In this document: positions 20,385 through 32,571 of the stretch, piece by piece
Numbering within the stretch: the first letter of the stretch is position 1
How the letters are laid out: every line of letters starts with the position of its first letter
Assembly: GCA_025558075.1 (NCBI GenBank)
Contig: JAHLKF010000014.1
Coordinates: 417,130 to 481,129, forward strand
DNA from: Gaertneriomyces semiglobifer
Taxonomy: Eukaryota > Chytridiomycota > Chytridiomycetes > Spizellomycetales > Spizellomycetaceae
Length of the DNA: 64,000 nt
Direction of reading: 5' to 3'
The notes under the pieces: generated by a model
Told to the model about the DNA's origin: nothing
Seen by the model: only the letters and a program-made list of their open reading frames with translations
The model's database searches: none
Program-made: the position numbers and the translations under genes

Positions 20385-23300
20385 ATGGGCGACAAGAACC
20401 AACAGCAGCAAAAAAAGGGCTCGGAATGGTCCCTTTTCGAAGATCTGGCTCCCTCCATTGCAGCAGCACCACAACAACCACAACAACACCACCAATTGGG
20501 TAGCATGAAGGCTATCAACAAATCTACATCCAGCCTCAGTGGCCCCTTCACAAGTACTAATGCAACTGCCGAGGGAAAACTGAATCTGACGCCCGAAGAA
20601 GAAAAGGCCTACAGTCACTTTTTCAAAGTCGCAGATGTAGGGTCCAAAGGAATCGTCGGCGCCGACTCTGCAGTGGCCTTTATGATGAAGTCGGGTCTCA
20701 ATACCGGCATCTTGGGTGAAGTATGGCAAAATGCCGATACCGGAAGCAAAGGATACCTGACGCGAGACGAATTTTATAAAGCTCTCAAACTCATCGCCAT
20801 TGCTCAATCGGGCAAGGGCGTCAACACGGCTCTTCTCCACTCTTCGACGCCCGTCCCATCCTTTGAGGGCATGCGGGTACCAGGCACTTCGACCGAATCC
20901 ATATCCAATGCTGCACCGTTTTCGGTCGCGACTCATGGAACCGGATCGTCTCTCAAATCCACCACCGCAAGTGGCGTCGCAACACATCTCACCGGTAATA
21001 AATTGACACCGCAATTCACCGGAAATAGTAGACAACAACCTGTGGCATCGCATGCCACGGGGAGCACCCTTGCTTCCGTGGCTACCCACGCCACGGGACA
21101 GGGATCAACAACGACAACGCCCGCTGCTGCTACTGCTGCTGCCCCCGTCACCCCGGAAGAACGACAACGTCTCACCGCGGCTTTCCAAAAGTGTTCGCCA
21201 GTCGATGGGTACGTCTCTGGCGAAGTCGCGCGGGACCTGTTCATGAAATCACAGTTACCGACCGAGACGTTGGCCAAGATCTGGCAGTTGGTGGATACCT
21301 CTGGCGCGGGACGGTTGAACTCGGACCAGTTTTTGGTGGCCATGTGGTTGATCACGCGTACTAAGCAGGGGTTGTTGAGAGATGTCCCGAGAGAGCTTCC
21401 GAAAGCTGTGTGGGATGCCGTGGCCGGTGGTGGTGTGGGTGAAGAAAGTCCGAGGCCTGGTACGCCTGGCCCGTTTTCTCCCGTCCCGACTCCAGAAGGA
21501 TCCCGTCGAACGTCTGTGATGCCTCCTCCTCCGTTATCACACGTGTCCGGTGACAGCACCAAATGGATCATCCCTCCCGCAGAACTGTCTCAGTCGACGC
21601 TATATTTCCAGCAGATAGATAAAGAGAAAAAGGGCTTTGTGACTGGCCAAGAGTCGTTCGAGTTCTTTGTGAAATCCGGGTTACCCCAGACGGAGCTTGC
21701 CCAGATATGGGATCTGAGTTGTATAGAGACCCCGGGACGGCTTCGCGTCGAAGAATTTGCTGTTGCCATGTGGTTGATTCGAGCACGTAAAGGTGGACGA
21801 CCCATTCCGAATAGTTTACCTGTGGAGTTGGTGCCACCCGTACTGAGGGCTGGACGGGGCACAGAGACGCCAAGCACGCCTGCTGCGAATGCGGGATTCT
21901 CTGATGCGTTTGGGTTTCCTCCTGCCCCTGCTGTGCCTTCGGGGACTTTGTCGTTTACGACGCCATCGTCGTCGATGTATACGCCCGGCCAGTCGATGTC
22001 GCTGTCGTCTCCCCCGTTGTCACGGCTTCCCACCAGTGCGTCCCTCGACGCGTCCATTGCCTCGCGACAGACCGAAGTCGCACATCTCCGCCAATCCCTC
22101 ACCACGACGACGACCGATATTACGAGTCTCCGTCCGCAGATCGAGGTGTTGAGACAGCAACGGACAGAGTTGGATCGGGAGTATCGCGAGTTGAGCGATA
22201 AGCGGAACGAGTTGGTGGTAGAGTTGAGTACCCTTCGAGCTGTGTGGGAGACCGAAGGGGGACTGGTGGAAGAAGTGCGAGCGATGGTGGAGAGGGAACG
22301 GGGGGAGGTGGGGATGGTTGAAGGGGAAGTGAGGAATGCGAGGTTGGGGATTGAAGGGTTGAAACGTGCGCGGGAGGAGATGGAGAGGGAGTTGGAGGAG
22401 GTGAGAGGGTATGTGAGTGGGTTGAGAGCGGAGGTGGCGGGGTTGAGGACAGAGTATGGGACAAGGGCGAGTGGGTTGAGTGGGTTGAAGGAAGAGGTGG
22501 AAGCGGTACAGAGGGAACGGGGAGAGATGGAGATGCAGATGACGCGTGTGAGGGAAGAGTTGAGCAAGGTGGTTGCGGAAGCGGGGTATGAAAAGGCCAA
22601 GGTGGAGCAGGAACGGGGGAGGTTGGAGAGAGTCAAGCAGCAGCTTGTGGATGCCAAGAAGCATTTGGAGGAGGGACAGGCACGGTTGGAGATGACGCGA
22701 AAGGAAAGGGTAAATGTTCAGGCACAGATTGATGCAGTGAATGCCGATAAAGCGCGGATCGAAAAAGAGACGCGAAATGTACAGGTCGAGCAACAAGGGG
22801 GGAGTGGTGATGGTCAGCATAGTGGTGGTGCGCCCGAATCTACGTTCGAATCTTCATCAGCAGCACCACCACCGGGATTGTTGGATACTAGCATGATGTC
22901 TGCAGTTGGATCTGTGGATGGAGAAAGCCCGAAAAAGTCTGCCCCGCCACCCCCTCCACCCGCGTCCAAAAAGCCGAACCGGAAACCCACCGATGTAGCT
23001 ACACCCACCGGCGGTACTGGCTTATCACTACTCACACCGACGATGGATTCACCTGCAGTAGGTAACCATAGCGGTGTCCCGCTTGTTGATCTTTTGCGAA
23101 AGGGGTCGACGGGGTCCACGATGTCGTCGAGGTCCAAAATGTCGTCGCATCAGAGTGTGAAGGAGAAGGATGAGTTTGACGCGTTGTTTGAGGCCAATTT
23201 ACCGAGGAAGGGTGTGAGTCAAAGTGTGTTGGATACGTCGGGGGTGAAGAATGCAGGTGTGGGTATGAGTGGAGGTAGCGAGGGAGCAGGAGGTGCAGGA

Positions 23301-24547
23301 CGACGAGCGAGTGCGGGGGATATTTTGGGGCCTATTAAAGTGGGTGATTCGGCGAGTGTCAAGAGTTTGGGAGCGGTGAGTGTGGGTGGGTTGACGGTTG
23401 GGATGAATAACCCTGTGTCAATGACGGGGGAGGGGGCTTCTGGCAAGTCGGAGCCATTGGGAGAGGATAAGTCGGTTACGAGGGGGGATAGTGACAGTGA
23501 GAGGGTTGTGTTTGAGGAACGGTTTCCGGCTTCGGCTGTGGATGAACAGCTTGGGATACATGGTGGGTTGGCACAGTCTGCTGTGAGTGGTGAGCAAGGA
23601 ACGAGTGTGGAGGGGGATGTGCTGCCACCCGTATATAGTATGACCGAGCAAGCAGCTGCCAACAACAACAACAATAGTAACAACCCGTCGTCGTCTGGTA
23701 CTGCTGCCGCTATGACACACACTCCACCCATCTTTCCACCCACCCTCGACATTGACCAAGAATTCCAGAACGCGTTTGCAACCAGCCCATCGTCCCAGCC
23801 ACCGTCTGGATCCTCTGATGGAGCGTCCGCGTCGATGCGACCCGTCTCGGAAGCGTTTGATTTCGGAACGACGACGACGAATACGGAGGAAGCGTTCAAG
23901 TTTGATACGACGTTTGATACCTCCTTTGTTGGGACGCCGTTTTCGAATTCGGGAGATGGGGAGTTTGGGGGGTTCCAATCTAATACGATAAGTGGTGCTG
24001 GTGGTGAGAAGGGTGGGAGGATGATGAGTGTGGATGATGTGTTTGCGAATGCGCCGGCGGGGTTTACGACGACCATGAGTGGTACGGGTGGGAATGTGTT
24101 TGCGGCGTTTGATGTGCCGCAGACGTCGACGCCGACGGGGATGGCTGGAGGGAATGCGAATGGAGCGGGTGGGGATATGTTTGGGTTCCAGGATTTTGGA
24201 GAGGTGGAGGATGTGTTTGGGACCCCTGGTGGGTTTTCTGCGAGTGGGAATGCTGCTAATACTACTCCTGGTGGTGAGGCTTTTGGGTTTGATGCTGTGA
24301 ATGGAAAGGAGCAAGGGGCTGGGGAAACGCAACCACAACCACCGCAACAGCAGCAGGATGATGCGGAGGAAGTGAAGAGCGTGATGGCTATGGGATTTAC
24401 TAAACGTATGTTGGTTAAGAAACCTTGGTACCGTCTTTTTTGATTTATTTACTGACGTTTTTTTTTTTTTGGGTAGAACAAGCTATCACGGCTTTGGAAA
24501 GCACGGGCTGGGATGTAGCCAAAGCTGTCGACAGTCTGTTGCAGTAG
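20385..24547 (+). CDS. EDE1: EDE1/Eps15-like endocytic scaffold protein
   Basis: Exons 20385-24405 and 24477-24547 give 1363 residues. Three EH domains lie at about residues 67-150, 255-340 and 395-480; each has the EF-hand-like pair of helices and the LxxIWxLxD-type core (for example LAKIWQLVDTSGAGRL and LAQIWDLSCIETPGRL). A long coiled coil spans about 555-800, a disordered region follows, and a C-terminal UBA domain begins AMGFTK. The UBA is completed only by the second exon (ALESTGWDVAKAVDSLL), so the 71-nt intron, which has a T12 tract before its acceptor, falls inside the domain. The layout is that of yeast Ede1, an early arriver at clathrin-coated endocytic sites that binds NPF-motif partners and ubiquitin. 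The ATG at 20385 has AAAACATGG context. Confidence 0.93.
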
Positions 24548-25615
24548 AAGAATTCAAGGAAACCGTAATGGATATGTGTTGTTTTTTTTAAAGACCTTGA
24601 TGAAATGGATGCAAAATGGGAATGGATGGGGGGGGGGGGGGGGGGGGGTGGTTTTGTATATTTTGAGTTTTTTCACAATTTGGTTTTGTTTTTTCTCGCG
24701 GTTTTTTTTTTGGAGTGGAAAGAGAAAGAGAGCCTCATGTATAGGATGGATTTGCCTGTGGGGAAACAGATTGTGCTTGTTTTTCATTGTTTTTTCTCAC
24801 CTCTGTGTGGGAATGCTGTGTCTGAGCGTTCGGCATGTCTGACGCGTGTGGGTTCGCACCTACGTTGAAATTTATACTTCCTAGGATGTTCCCCATAGGG
24901 TTGTGTACTTTGATGTGGAGCATTTGAGTGCGGATTGAGTAAGAGGATCCACTGGTTGATTTATTTCATGTGGGAAAGTGGGAGGTGGTTCTCCAGAACT
25001 ATATATATATATAACGAAATGCAGGTGTGGGATACAACCCTTAGGGTTACGAGTGCACGTATTACATATTGCACATGACTGTGTCACACTTTTCATTGAT
25101 CAATATGCCCTTTTAATCAATAAACAACCGACTTACATGTACGCACAGTTTCCAACCGCACGTTCATCCACGAACCCACATCATCGATCGATGAAGAAAA
25201 AGTTCATGGAGTCCATATGCTAGGAAAGTTGCGTGTTAAATAGTTGGGGACGTTAGTACTCACGCGGGGAACACTGGTCTTGAAATTGACCGGAAATGCT
25301 GTTTGGATAGTGTCAAATACTGGAAGGAAAACGTGGATTGCGACCATCGAACATGAACAGTCAGGCACGGGACTTTTTTTTACACACGACCTATGGGTTG
25401 AAATTGATCTTGCACACGACACCCAGAGAGATGCTTCGGAGGAAGAAGAGGAAGAGTTATGTATGAATACGTGTGTGCTTCACTGGGATCTGGAGGACTG
25501 GACCGAGGAGGAGGGCATCCGTGTCGACAACACATCATGAATGAACGGGGCCGACGCTTCATGGGTCGTGGGACAACCCACCTTTCACTCGAGAGAGAGT
25601 TGGGGGGCCCGACAG
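24548..25615. other. intergenic region
   Basis: No gene supported. It contains the G21 run (24628-24648), a (TA)n-like ATATATATATA near 25003, T-rich tracts and the promoter of the LPMO-like gene. An open frame at 25244-25540 begins without an ATG and has no recognisable features. Confidence 0.45.
24628..24648. repeat. poly-G tract
   Basis: Twenty-one G in a row, 80 bp after the EDE1-like stop codon. It could form G-quadruplex structure in DNA or in the 3' untranslated RNA. Confidence 0.8.
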
Positions 25616-25623
25616 TATAAAAG
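25616..25623 (+). promoter_or_regulatory. TATA box of the LPMO-like gene
   Basis: TATAAAAG lies 92 bp before the ATG at 25708; the intervening leader is C-rich, as is common for highly expressed fungal genes. Confidence 0.6.
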
Positions 25624-25707
25624 GAGCACCCAGTCTTGCGTTTCCCTCACCCTGTACACACACACTTGCACCTCCAAACCACCCTTACCTTATCCACGTC
25701 CGGAACC

Positions 25708-26850
25708 ATGCTGAAGCTGACCTCTGCTACCGCCGTCGCGGCGTCGCTCTACGTTCTATGCGCAACTACCGGCGTCCAAGGACACGGGTATCTGATTACT
25801 CCCGCATCGCGCCTCAAGCTCAACAACCTTGCCGGCAACGATGCTTGTCCCGAGTGTGCGATCCTCGAGCCCGTCGCAGCGTGGCCGGACGTGACTGCTG
25901 CCAAGGTCGGCCGTAGCGGACCATGTGGTTACAACGCCCGCTCTGGCGTCGACTACAACCAGCCTGGTGCTGCTTGGGGGAATGTCGTTGCCACCTACAA
26001 GCCCGGACAGGAGATCGAGGTTCAATGGTGTGTGGACAATAACGGTGACCACGCCGGCATGTTCAGTTACCGTATCTGCCGGGATGCCGCCATCGTCGCC
26101 AAGCTCCTCGACCCAAACTACATGCCGACCGAGGCCGAGAAGCAAGCCGCCGAAGACTGTTTCCAAAACGGCATCCTCCCTTGCACAGACGTTATCGGAC
26201 AGCAGTGTAATTACAACCCAGACTGCCAGCCTGGTCAGCCCTGCTGGCGTAACGACTGGTTCACCTGCCAGGCCTTTGAGGGTGGTAAATGCAAGGGTAT
26301 CGACAATGCACCCATCAACAGCTGCTTCACGAGCATCGCGGGTGGCTACACGGTGACCAAGCGGGTCAAGCTTCCCTCGGATTTCACCAGCGAACACACC
26401 CTGCTAAGTTTCAGGTGGAACTCGTTCCAAACCCCTCAAGTGTATTTGGAGTGCGCCGACATTGCCATCCAGGGCGATATCCCGCCTCCTCCCGTGAGCG
26501 AGCCTGCCACCTCCACAACCGTCCAGCCTCCAAGCTCCACATCCGTGCCCCCACCACAACCGACCAACGACAACACCTGCGCCGTGACCGATTCTTCCAA
26601 GAAGGACTGCGGATACGCCGGCATCAACCAGTCTCAGTGCGAGACCAAAGGATGTTGCTGGGCCTCGTCCAACACGGCCGGTGTCCCCTGGTGCTTCAAC
26701 AAGGCGGTATCGCAAACCTGCGCCGTGACCGATTCTTCCAAGAAGGACTGCGGATACGCCGGCATCAACCAGTCGCAGTGCGAGACCAAGGGATGCTGCT
26801 GGGCCTCGTCCAATACGGCCGGTGTCCCCTGGTGCTTCAACAAGGCTTAG
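25708..26850 (+). CDS. secreted LPMO-like (chitin-binding type-4) protein with two trefoil domains
   Basis: Intronless, 380 residues, strongly GC-rich third positions. The signal peptide ends in TTGVQG and the mature chain begins [10 protein letters not shown], placing His first, as needed for the copper brace of lytic polysaccharide monooxygenases. A second His occurs in [14 protein letters not shown], and the domain ends [17 protein letters not shown], the typical end of the chitin-binding-3/LPMO fold. Many cysteines ([20 protein letters not shown]) point to an extracellular disulphide-rich enzyme. After a Pro/Thr linker come two P-type trefoil domains (about residues 289-333 and 336-380), each with [11 protein letters not shown] and GCCWASS motifs. 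The trefoils probably bind glycans. Substrate (chitin or cellulose) and the AA family cannot be fixed by eye. Confidence 0.88.
   Translation: MLKLTSATAVAASLYVLCATTGVQGHGYLITPASRLKLNNLAGNDACPECAILEPVAAWPDVTAAKVGRSGPCGYNARSGVDYNQPGAAWGNVVATYKPGQEIEVQWCVDNNGDHAGMFSYRICRDAAIVAKLLDPNYMPTEAEKQAAEDCFQNGILPCTDVIGQQCNYNPDCQPGQPCWRNDWFTCQAFEGGKCKGIDNAPINSCFTSIAGGYTVTKRVKLPSDFTSEHTLLSFRWNSFQTPQVYLECADIAIQGDIPPPPVSEPATSTTVQPPSSTSVPPPQPTNDNTCAVTDSSKKDCGYAGINQSQCETKGCCWASSNTAGVPWCFNKAVSQTCAVTDSSKKDCGYAGINQSQCETKGCCWASSNTAGVPWCFNKA
26576..26845 (+). repeat. near-identical direct repeat encoding the two trefoil domains
   Basis: Two copies of about 130 bp at about 26576-26704 and 26717-26845 differ at only a handful of third positions (for example TCT/TCG, AAA/AAG, TGT/TGC, AAC/AAT). 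The copies are joined by a 4-residue linker. Recent duplication or gene conversion is implied. Confidence 0.9.
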
Positions 26851-27303
26851 AATGGAATGATGAGTGCTTAGGGGTTCGGTTTCTCGTTTGCACAAAAGCT
26901 GGTTCTTGTTGTGGCTTCGGAACACTGCGCCATTTCCTCCTGTTGTATGCAAGGATGGATCCCACATATCCCCAAGTTGTTTCTTTCGCTGTGATATATT
27001 ACGTAAAACATAGACCTCGTTTTGTGTCAAAATACACTTTTGTTGTAAAACAACAGCCGCTTTGCAGTATGACCAGGCGTTGTTGGTTTACCTCCTCAAC
27101 CGCCCGTCGTCCTCGCTACATGTACAGATCGCCAGGCCATAAGCTGAAATCTTGTTATAACAACCAACCCACCGACCAAAAGTTGATACGGGCAGAAGGC
27201 AGTAACAATGTCAGGGTTTTGGGTGCCTTCAAGTTTTGTTCAACAGACTTGAATAGTAGATAGTACGGAATGTATCTGATCACGTCGGCAGGAATTCAAG
27301 AAG
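26851..27303. other. intergenic region
   Basis: 3' region of the LPMO-like gene and 5' flank of tRNA-Lys. No other feature seen. Confidence 0.4.
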
Positions 27304-27375
27304 GCCCGATTAGCTCAGTGGTAGAGCGTGAGGCTTTTAACCTTAAGGTCGTGGGTTCGACACCCACATCGGGCG
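27304..27375 (+). tRNA. tRNA-Lys (anticodon UUU)
   Basis: A 72-nt cloverleaf with acceptor stem GCCCGAT/ATCGGGC fully paired, D arm AGCTCAGTGGTAGAGC, anticodon stem TGAGG/CCTTA with loop CTTTTAA (anticodon TTT), and T arm GTGGG/CCCAC around TTCGACA. No intron. A TTTTT run follows at about 27384-27388 as polymerase III terminator. Confidence 0.95.
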
Positions 27376-28267
27376 TGTGTCATATTTTTATTCGTTTTTG
27401 GGTGTGGTTATCGTTCACGTGACGCTGCGTGGCGCGTTGGGAGGTGTGGCGTTTCAGAACTTGGGTTTCAAAAGTATTTGATGCGGGGTGCCGGTGGCGG
27501 GCGCGTGGCGTTTTACGTGTGTGTCACATTTGAGTTGGGATTTTGCGAACCAGTTATTACACGGTTAGTTATAGCAAGGAAGCAATACATTCGCATTGAA
27601 GGAAGGAGAGACGGATGGGATGTTTGACACAACTTGTTGGAAAAGGCAAGATGGAAGACACTTGGGGTGGATCATGCGTTGATGTTGGTGTTGGATTGGA
27701 TGGCCGGGACACATGCACAGGAACACCGAGTTCCCAGTCGTCTTATCTCAGCTCGAACGAGATCGAGGAGGCACCGGTAACCAGTCACGTCAGATCACAG
27801 CGAGCGAGAGCGAGAGACGGAAGAAAGGTGTTCGCTTATGGTGTTAGTTATTATTACTGGGGCTGGAATTGTGTCAACTCAGTCAATTATATCAAGGCAC
27901 ACAATACTTACGGCGGCCATCGAGGACGGGGGCATAACTGGTACTAGTAGTAGTAGTGCTAGTAGTAACTTTAACGTAGGAGAGGAGGAGCAGGAGGGGA
28001 GCTAGCCATACCTAGGCCTACGTATACGCCACACAACAGCAAGACCCGCCCGCCCCCGCCTCCGCGCGGACACATTCTACGAGGAGGCAAACTAGGATAT
28101 TCCCACGGCGTTTGCCACACGGCACAAGAAGAGAGATACAAGAGACTTGAGTAGCAAGCAAGCAAGAAGCAGAAGCAGAGACAGGCAGAGAGACCGTTGG
28201 CAGAGACGTTGTAGAGCGTTGCAGTGGTACGATTGGCCATACACGGGAAGGGCAAAAGACGGGAGCG
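27376..28267. other. intergenic region
   Basis: No gene supported. The 3' part is the promoter and leader of the DOMON fusion gene and contains an AGT triplet run near 27945-27967. Open frames here have no recognisable domains. Confidence 0.4.
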
Positions 28268-31200
28268 ATGGGTGAGCCATCGCATAGAACGTACAGGACG
28301 AATGCTGCACTGTCACCATCGTCAAATATGTCGAGAACAACAAGGCAGCGGCGGCGACAGTCATCATCACTGCATCTGTTGCCACTCCTACTGGTGCTCC
28401 TGCTAGGAGTGCTCGCTCGGTCATTACCGGCAGTCTCTGCAGCTGGAACAGACGAACACAGCGCTTTGATAACCCCCGCACCACGAAGGTTGCCCCTCAT
28501 TTCAATACTGTTCGACGACGACGATGATGATGATGACGATGATGATTCTTCTACCACTACTACTACGTCCAAAACATCAACCAAGACATCCACAAGCAAA
28601 ACAACTACCTTTAGCAGTCGAACCATCATTCTTGCGACTGCCACTACGCCCAAACCCATCCCACCCATCCCACCCATCACAGTGATTCCGACCAGAACGA
28701 CAAACATCCCACCCACCACGACTACGACCACGAGTACGGAAAGGACTGAACCTCCCAACACAACCACCACCACGAGCACCACACCCACATCAGATCCTAC
28801 GCAGGTGCCTGATGACTCCATACCGATACCCGTTCCAGATCTGGAGCTGAGTATCGAAGATGTAAAATCCAGGTTTAGATTTCACATCAAGGATTTCGAG
28901 CCCACTCGGAGTCTCAAACTCTTCTGGAACATCAGAGACGGAGAAATCCTGGACGGCGTCCTTATGTGGAACGCAACCAAATTCGCTCTCCGTTCCAAGG
29001 AGCTCGAGGACGATTCTGACGAAGAGGTCGAGAATATTTTGGACGGCGACGAGCCGGGGGATGTCAGATACAACGAGCGCACCGGTCTCGGCGATACTTT
29101 GAGTGGCACCAATATTTGGGGCGCTTGGGCTGGTATTGGCTTTGGTCGCTCCATGCTACACGCCAACCTGCTCTTTCTTCACGCCAACCCCGAAAGCCTC
29201 AAACTGGAATTCACCGAGGCCAAATCCATAAAGTTCAAGGACCCAAGTCAAGTCAAGAACCCCATTGTCACCACCAACAATCTCACGCAGATCGTCAATA
29301 ATACGCTCGTTTTGGGATTTTCACGCCCACTTGTTCCCAAAGACACCAATGACCATTGGACCATCCCGTTCAATGAACCCGTGGACATTATCTGGGCCTT
29401 CCATCCAACCAGTGATCCTGAGGTTCCTAACCGTCTTGGCGAACCGGCATACCACTCGCACAACCGGGGTAGATACGTGGTGAACTTTTCCACGGGCGTT
29501 GGGCTGCCACAAGATAAAGATGGGATACCTATGACTTTCAAGCACGTTCATGCTTTGGGAATGGTCGCTGCGTGGATGTTCCTCATGCCGTTTGCTATGT
29601 TCTGGGCGCGATACATGAAAACCCGGCGGTGGTGGCTGTGGACCCATATCATCCTCCAAACGACTGTTTTGGTGTTTACACTGACGGCGTTTGTGGTGAT
29701 CGTACGACATATTATGGATTCGACGCCCAAGCGTGTCCCCAAGAATCTGCAACAACATCGTCAAACACATCCGCAGTTTGGGTTTGCGCTTGTCGCTATG
29801 TTGTGCGTCCAGCATCTACTGGGTGTGTGCAATGGACTGGCATTGCGCTTTGAGTGGATCAATGTATACAAAAAAATGATTGGTCGCGTGCACGACTGGC
29901 ATGGACGCATCCTCATCCTTCTTGGGTTCGTCCAATGCGGGCTGGGCTTGGAAGTTCTCTACCCCAAAGAACTGCTCTACGCTCGCGGCCGAGGCGCATG
30001 GGTCGTTTATATCATTCTCGTCAGTTTCTGGGTGGCGCTCTTTATTGGCATGGAAGTGCGTAGAGTGTTGCTGAACCGCAAGAGTGAAAGCAGTGGACCG
30101 CGAATCGTCACGGGATGGTATGCGGTCGGAAAGTCTACCTTGACGAGAGCACAGGTTGGACAGGATCGAGGAAATAGCTTGCAAGTGAGGAGCACTGAAA
30201 TTGTGCAGAAGCAAAGTAAACTCGAGAAAGTAAAGGTGTTTACGTGGAAAGAGGTGAACCAGTCTGTTCTGGATGGGTACGTATTTTGTGTTTGTGTGGT
30301 TAGCTTTCAACTGTTGTGCTGGATGCCGTGCTGAACTACGTTCTGTGATTTTAGGACTATCCTCGTGGCCTCCGGCGAGCACGTCTACGACATCACTCAG
30401 TGGGTCAAATCCCATCCCGGAGGGCAAATAATCATGTACACTGTGGCAGGGACGGACATTACCAACGACTTTTTCGCTTTGCAAAAATCTGTAGCGCCCG
30501 ATGGCAAGTCGAATTCTGATAAGAGCATTTTCCGAAACCGCCAGAACACAATGTCTCGCAGGACAAAGGGTGACGCCAATGGCTTAGATGAAACCGAGTA
30601 CAAGTATTTGGTACGCAGTCGGGTCACAAGGCTGCATTCTACCCAAGCGATTGAAAAGTTGTCAACCATGGTTGTGGGACGCATCAATGAGGCAAACCAT
30701 ACTTCGTGCGATGAGTATCGCCGGTACGCGCTCGTTGCTGCCACGCGTGTCGGGAACGCCATGTTGTTCAAATTCCATACCGTGTGGAGCGGAACGGCAA
30801 CCGCCTTGCCGATTGTTCCAGGTTCCCAATTCGAAATGTCGACGCGGATGAACAATGTCTTTGTGACGAAACGAGTCACACCCATTCATGGCACTATGGA
30901 GTGTTTCGAGTGTGTGTTGTGTGGAGAGGATAGAATCACGAAATGGTTCATGGGAATGAAAGCGGGCGTGAGACAAATCAAGATCCGTGGTCCCATTCTG
31001 GCGTATAAGTCACCGACAAACACGACGGCGCCTCTGACATTATCAATGATCTCCAATGCGCCATCGGGATTGGACCTGGCGCTCCCGAATCCCCGTGGTT
31101 TCAACGGCGGAAGAGCAGTGAGCACAAGCACCAATGCCAGCGCGACACCCAAGACCGTTGCTCGACTTACACCATGGTGGCACTCCCCTCGAACATCCAT

Positions 31201-31951
31201 TGCTCAATCCCCTGATTCGCCACCGCGCCGAATTCTCATCCTTACCGAAAACTTTTGTGCGGTGAGTTTCGCCCTACAAACGCTCTCTCACATTCTATTA
31301 CCGTTGCACCAACCGCTTGTGGTACGATACGCCTATGCGAGTGATAAACCCGAGGAACTGGATTTAAAAGTGGGCGACGTGGTGAAGGCGGAAAAACATA
31401 CCTTTGATGGGTGGGCTTACGGTGTGCTCAACCCGCAACCAGCCAACGGTGCCATGAGTGGAGAGGGACAAGGGGACGCTGAGCAAACGGCCACGAAAGG
31501 GTTTTTCCCATTGGCGGTGACGTCTCCCGTCTTTTCACCTCCACAGATCACGGTCGTCTCCTCGTTCTCGACACCAACGGATGTCGAGGGCGTGTTGAGT
31601 ATGCCGGTTGTCAAGGGCCTGGAAATGGTCGACGGATGGCAATGGCATTGGTTTGGCGTTGAGAACCAGAAAGCACAAGAAGCAACCAGGGTGGAAATTC
31701 CCCCCTCGAATGGTGATGGTGCGTCGCCTGAGCGGACGGTGATGAATCCCTCGCCGCATGTGTTTGGGAGTGAGGAGATGACGCTTTCTGATCTGGATGC
31801 TATACGCCAAGCTCGGGGGTTGACCCTTTACAAAGACGCTATGGCTGCAGATGGGGAGGATCAAAAGGTGATGATTGTGGGCGGTGAAACGTTTGTGAGG
31901 GAGTGGAAGAGTGTGGTTGGTGTGGGATCCGTAGGCGTCGTGTTGGAGTAA
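28268..31951 (+). CDS. DOMON - cytochrome b561 - split cytochrome b5 - FNR-like - SH3 fusion protein
   Basis: Exons 28268-30276 and 30355-31951 join in phase across a 78-nt intron to 1201 residues; a second Met at 28328 lies nearer the signal segment LLPLLLVLLLGVLARSLPAVSA. A poly-Asp run and a Thr/Pro linker follow. Next are a DOMON domain (about 195-395), a six-helix cytochrome b561 region (about 425-605, with paired histidines such as KHVHALG and VHDWHGR), then a cytochrome b5 domain with HPGG and the second-haem-ligand segment RLHSTQAIEKL. These two are about 75 residues apart instead of about 25, so an insertion splits the domain. A flavin/FNR-like segment (VTPIHGTMECFECV, IKIRGP) follows, and near 990-1055 an SH3 domain (RYAYASDKPEELDLKVGDVV, then GFFPLA). 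It is probably a trans-plasma-membrane electron carrier such as a ferric or ascorbate-linked reductase. No clear NAD(P)H domain was found. Confidence 0.85.
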
Positions 31952-32571
31952 AGGTTTTCCAGCCATCGGAAGAAGCACACCACAAACCGTATCCCTGGAG
32001 GATGATGAGAGTGTTATACCTAGGTTTATATAGTGTTTTTTCTTTCTAGTGTAGATAGTGTAGAGAGGTGTAACTTCTTGCGAGTTCAAGTTAGTGTAGT
32101 TAGAAAACTGCATTGCTTTCCTGTTACATGTTTGGTTTTTTTTCTTGAAGGGCGGGTTTAATAGTTTAAAGAATAGAGAACAGGATAACAAGTTATAGCG
32201 ACTTTCGCTCACATTTGGGTTTCATATTTGAGCTAATCAAAAGAAGGGATTCGCACAGCGTGTGGGTGTGGTTTATCAGAGGAACCGTGACTGGGTTGCT
32301 GAACGTGGTTGTGATTCTTGGCACTTTCGTGGCATGTTTGGGAGATAGGCGTGCTTTTTGGTTTCCTCAACGTTTTGGAGAGGGTGTAGTGCGTTCCTCG
32401 GAAAGAGAAAGATAAGTGGTGAAACGGTTTTCGGAGCCTTTACTTTTGTTGTTTCCGATTGTTCGGTGTACGCCACTATATCCGTGTTCAACGCAGTGCC
32501 TTTCTCACCTGCGAGACCTGTGAAGGCGAGCTGGTTCCAGTGAGAAAATCATTTCAAAAAGGTGTAGTAAA
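31952..32571. other. 3' flank of the fusion gene
   Basis: No gene supported; AT-rich sequence with TATAGTG motifs. From about here to the telomere intact genes become sparse. Confidence 0.4.

Noticed and set aside
20283..21089. Minus-strand frames opposite the EDE1-like gene
   Set aside because: The sense frame encodes three EH domains; the antisense frames have no domains and are shadows.
21590..22820. Ser/Leu/Pro-rich minus-strand frames opposite the coiled coil
   Set aside because: They are antisense to a Glu/Arg-rich coiled coil, which predictably gives Ser/Leu/Pro-rich open frames.
26289..27263. Plus-strand frame overlapping the trefoil region in another frame
   Set aside because: It shadows the conserved LPMO-trefoil coding frame and runs on into the 3' flank without recognisable features.
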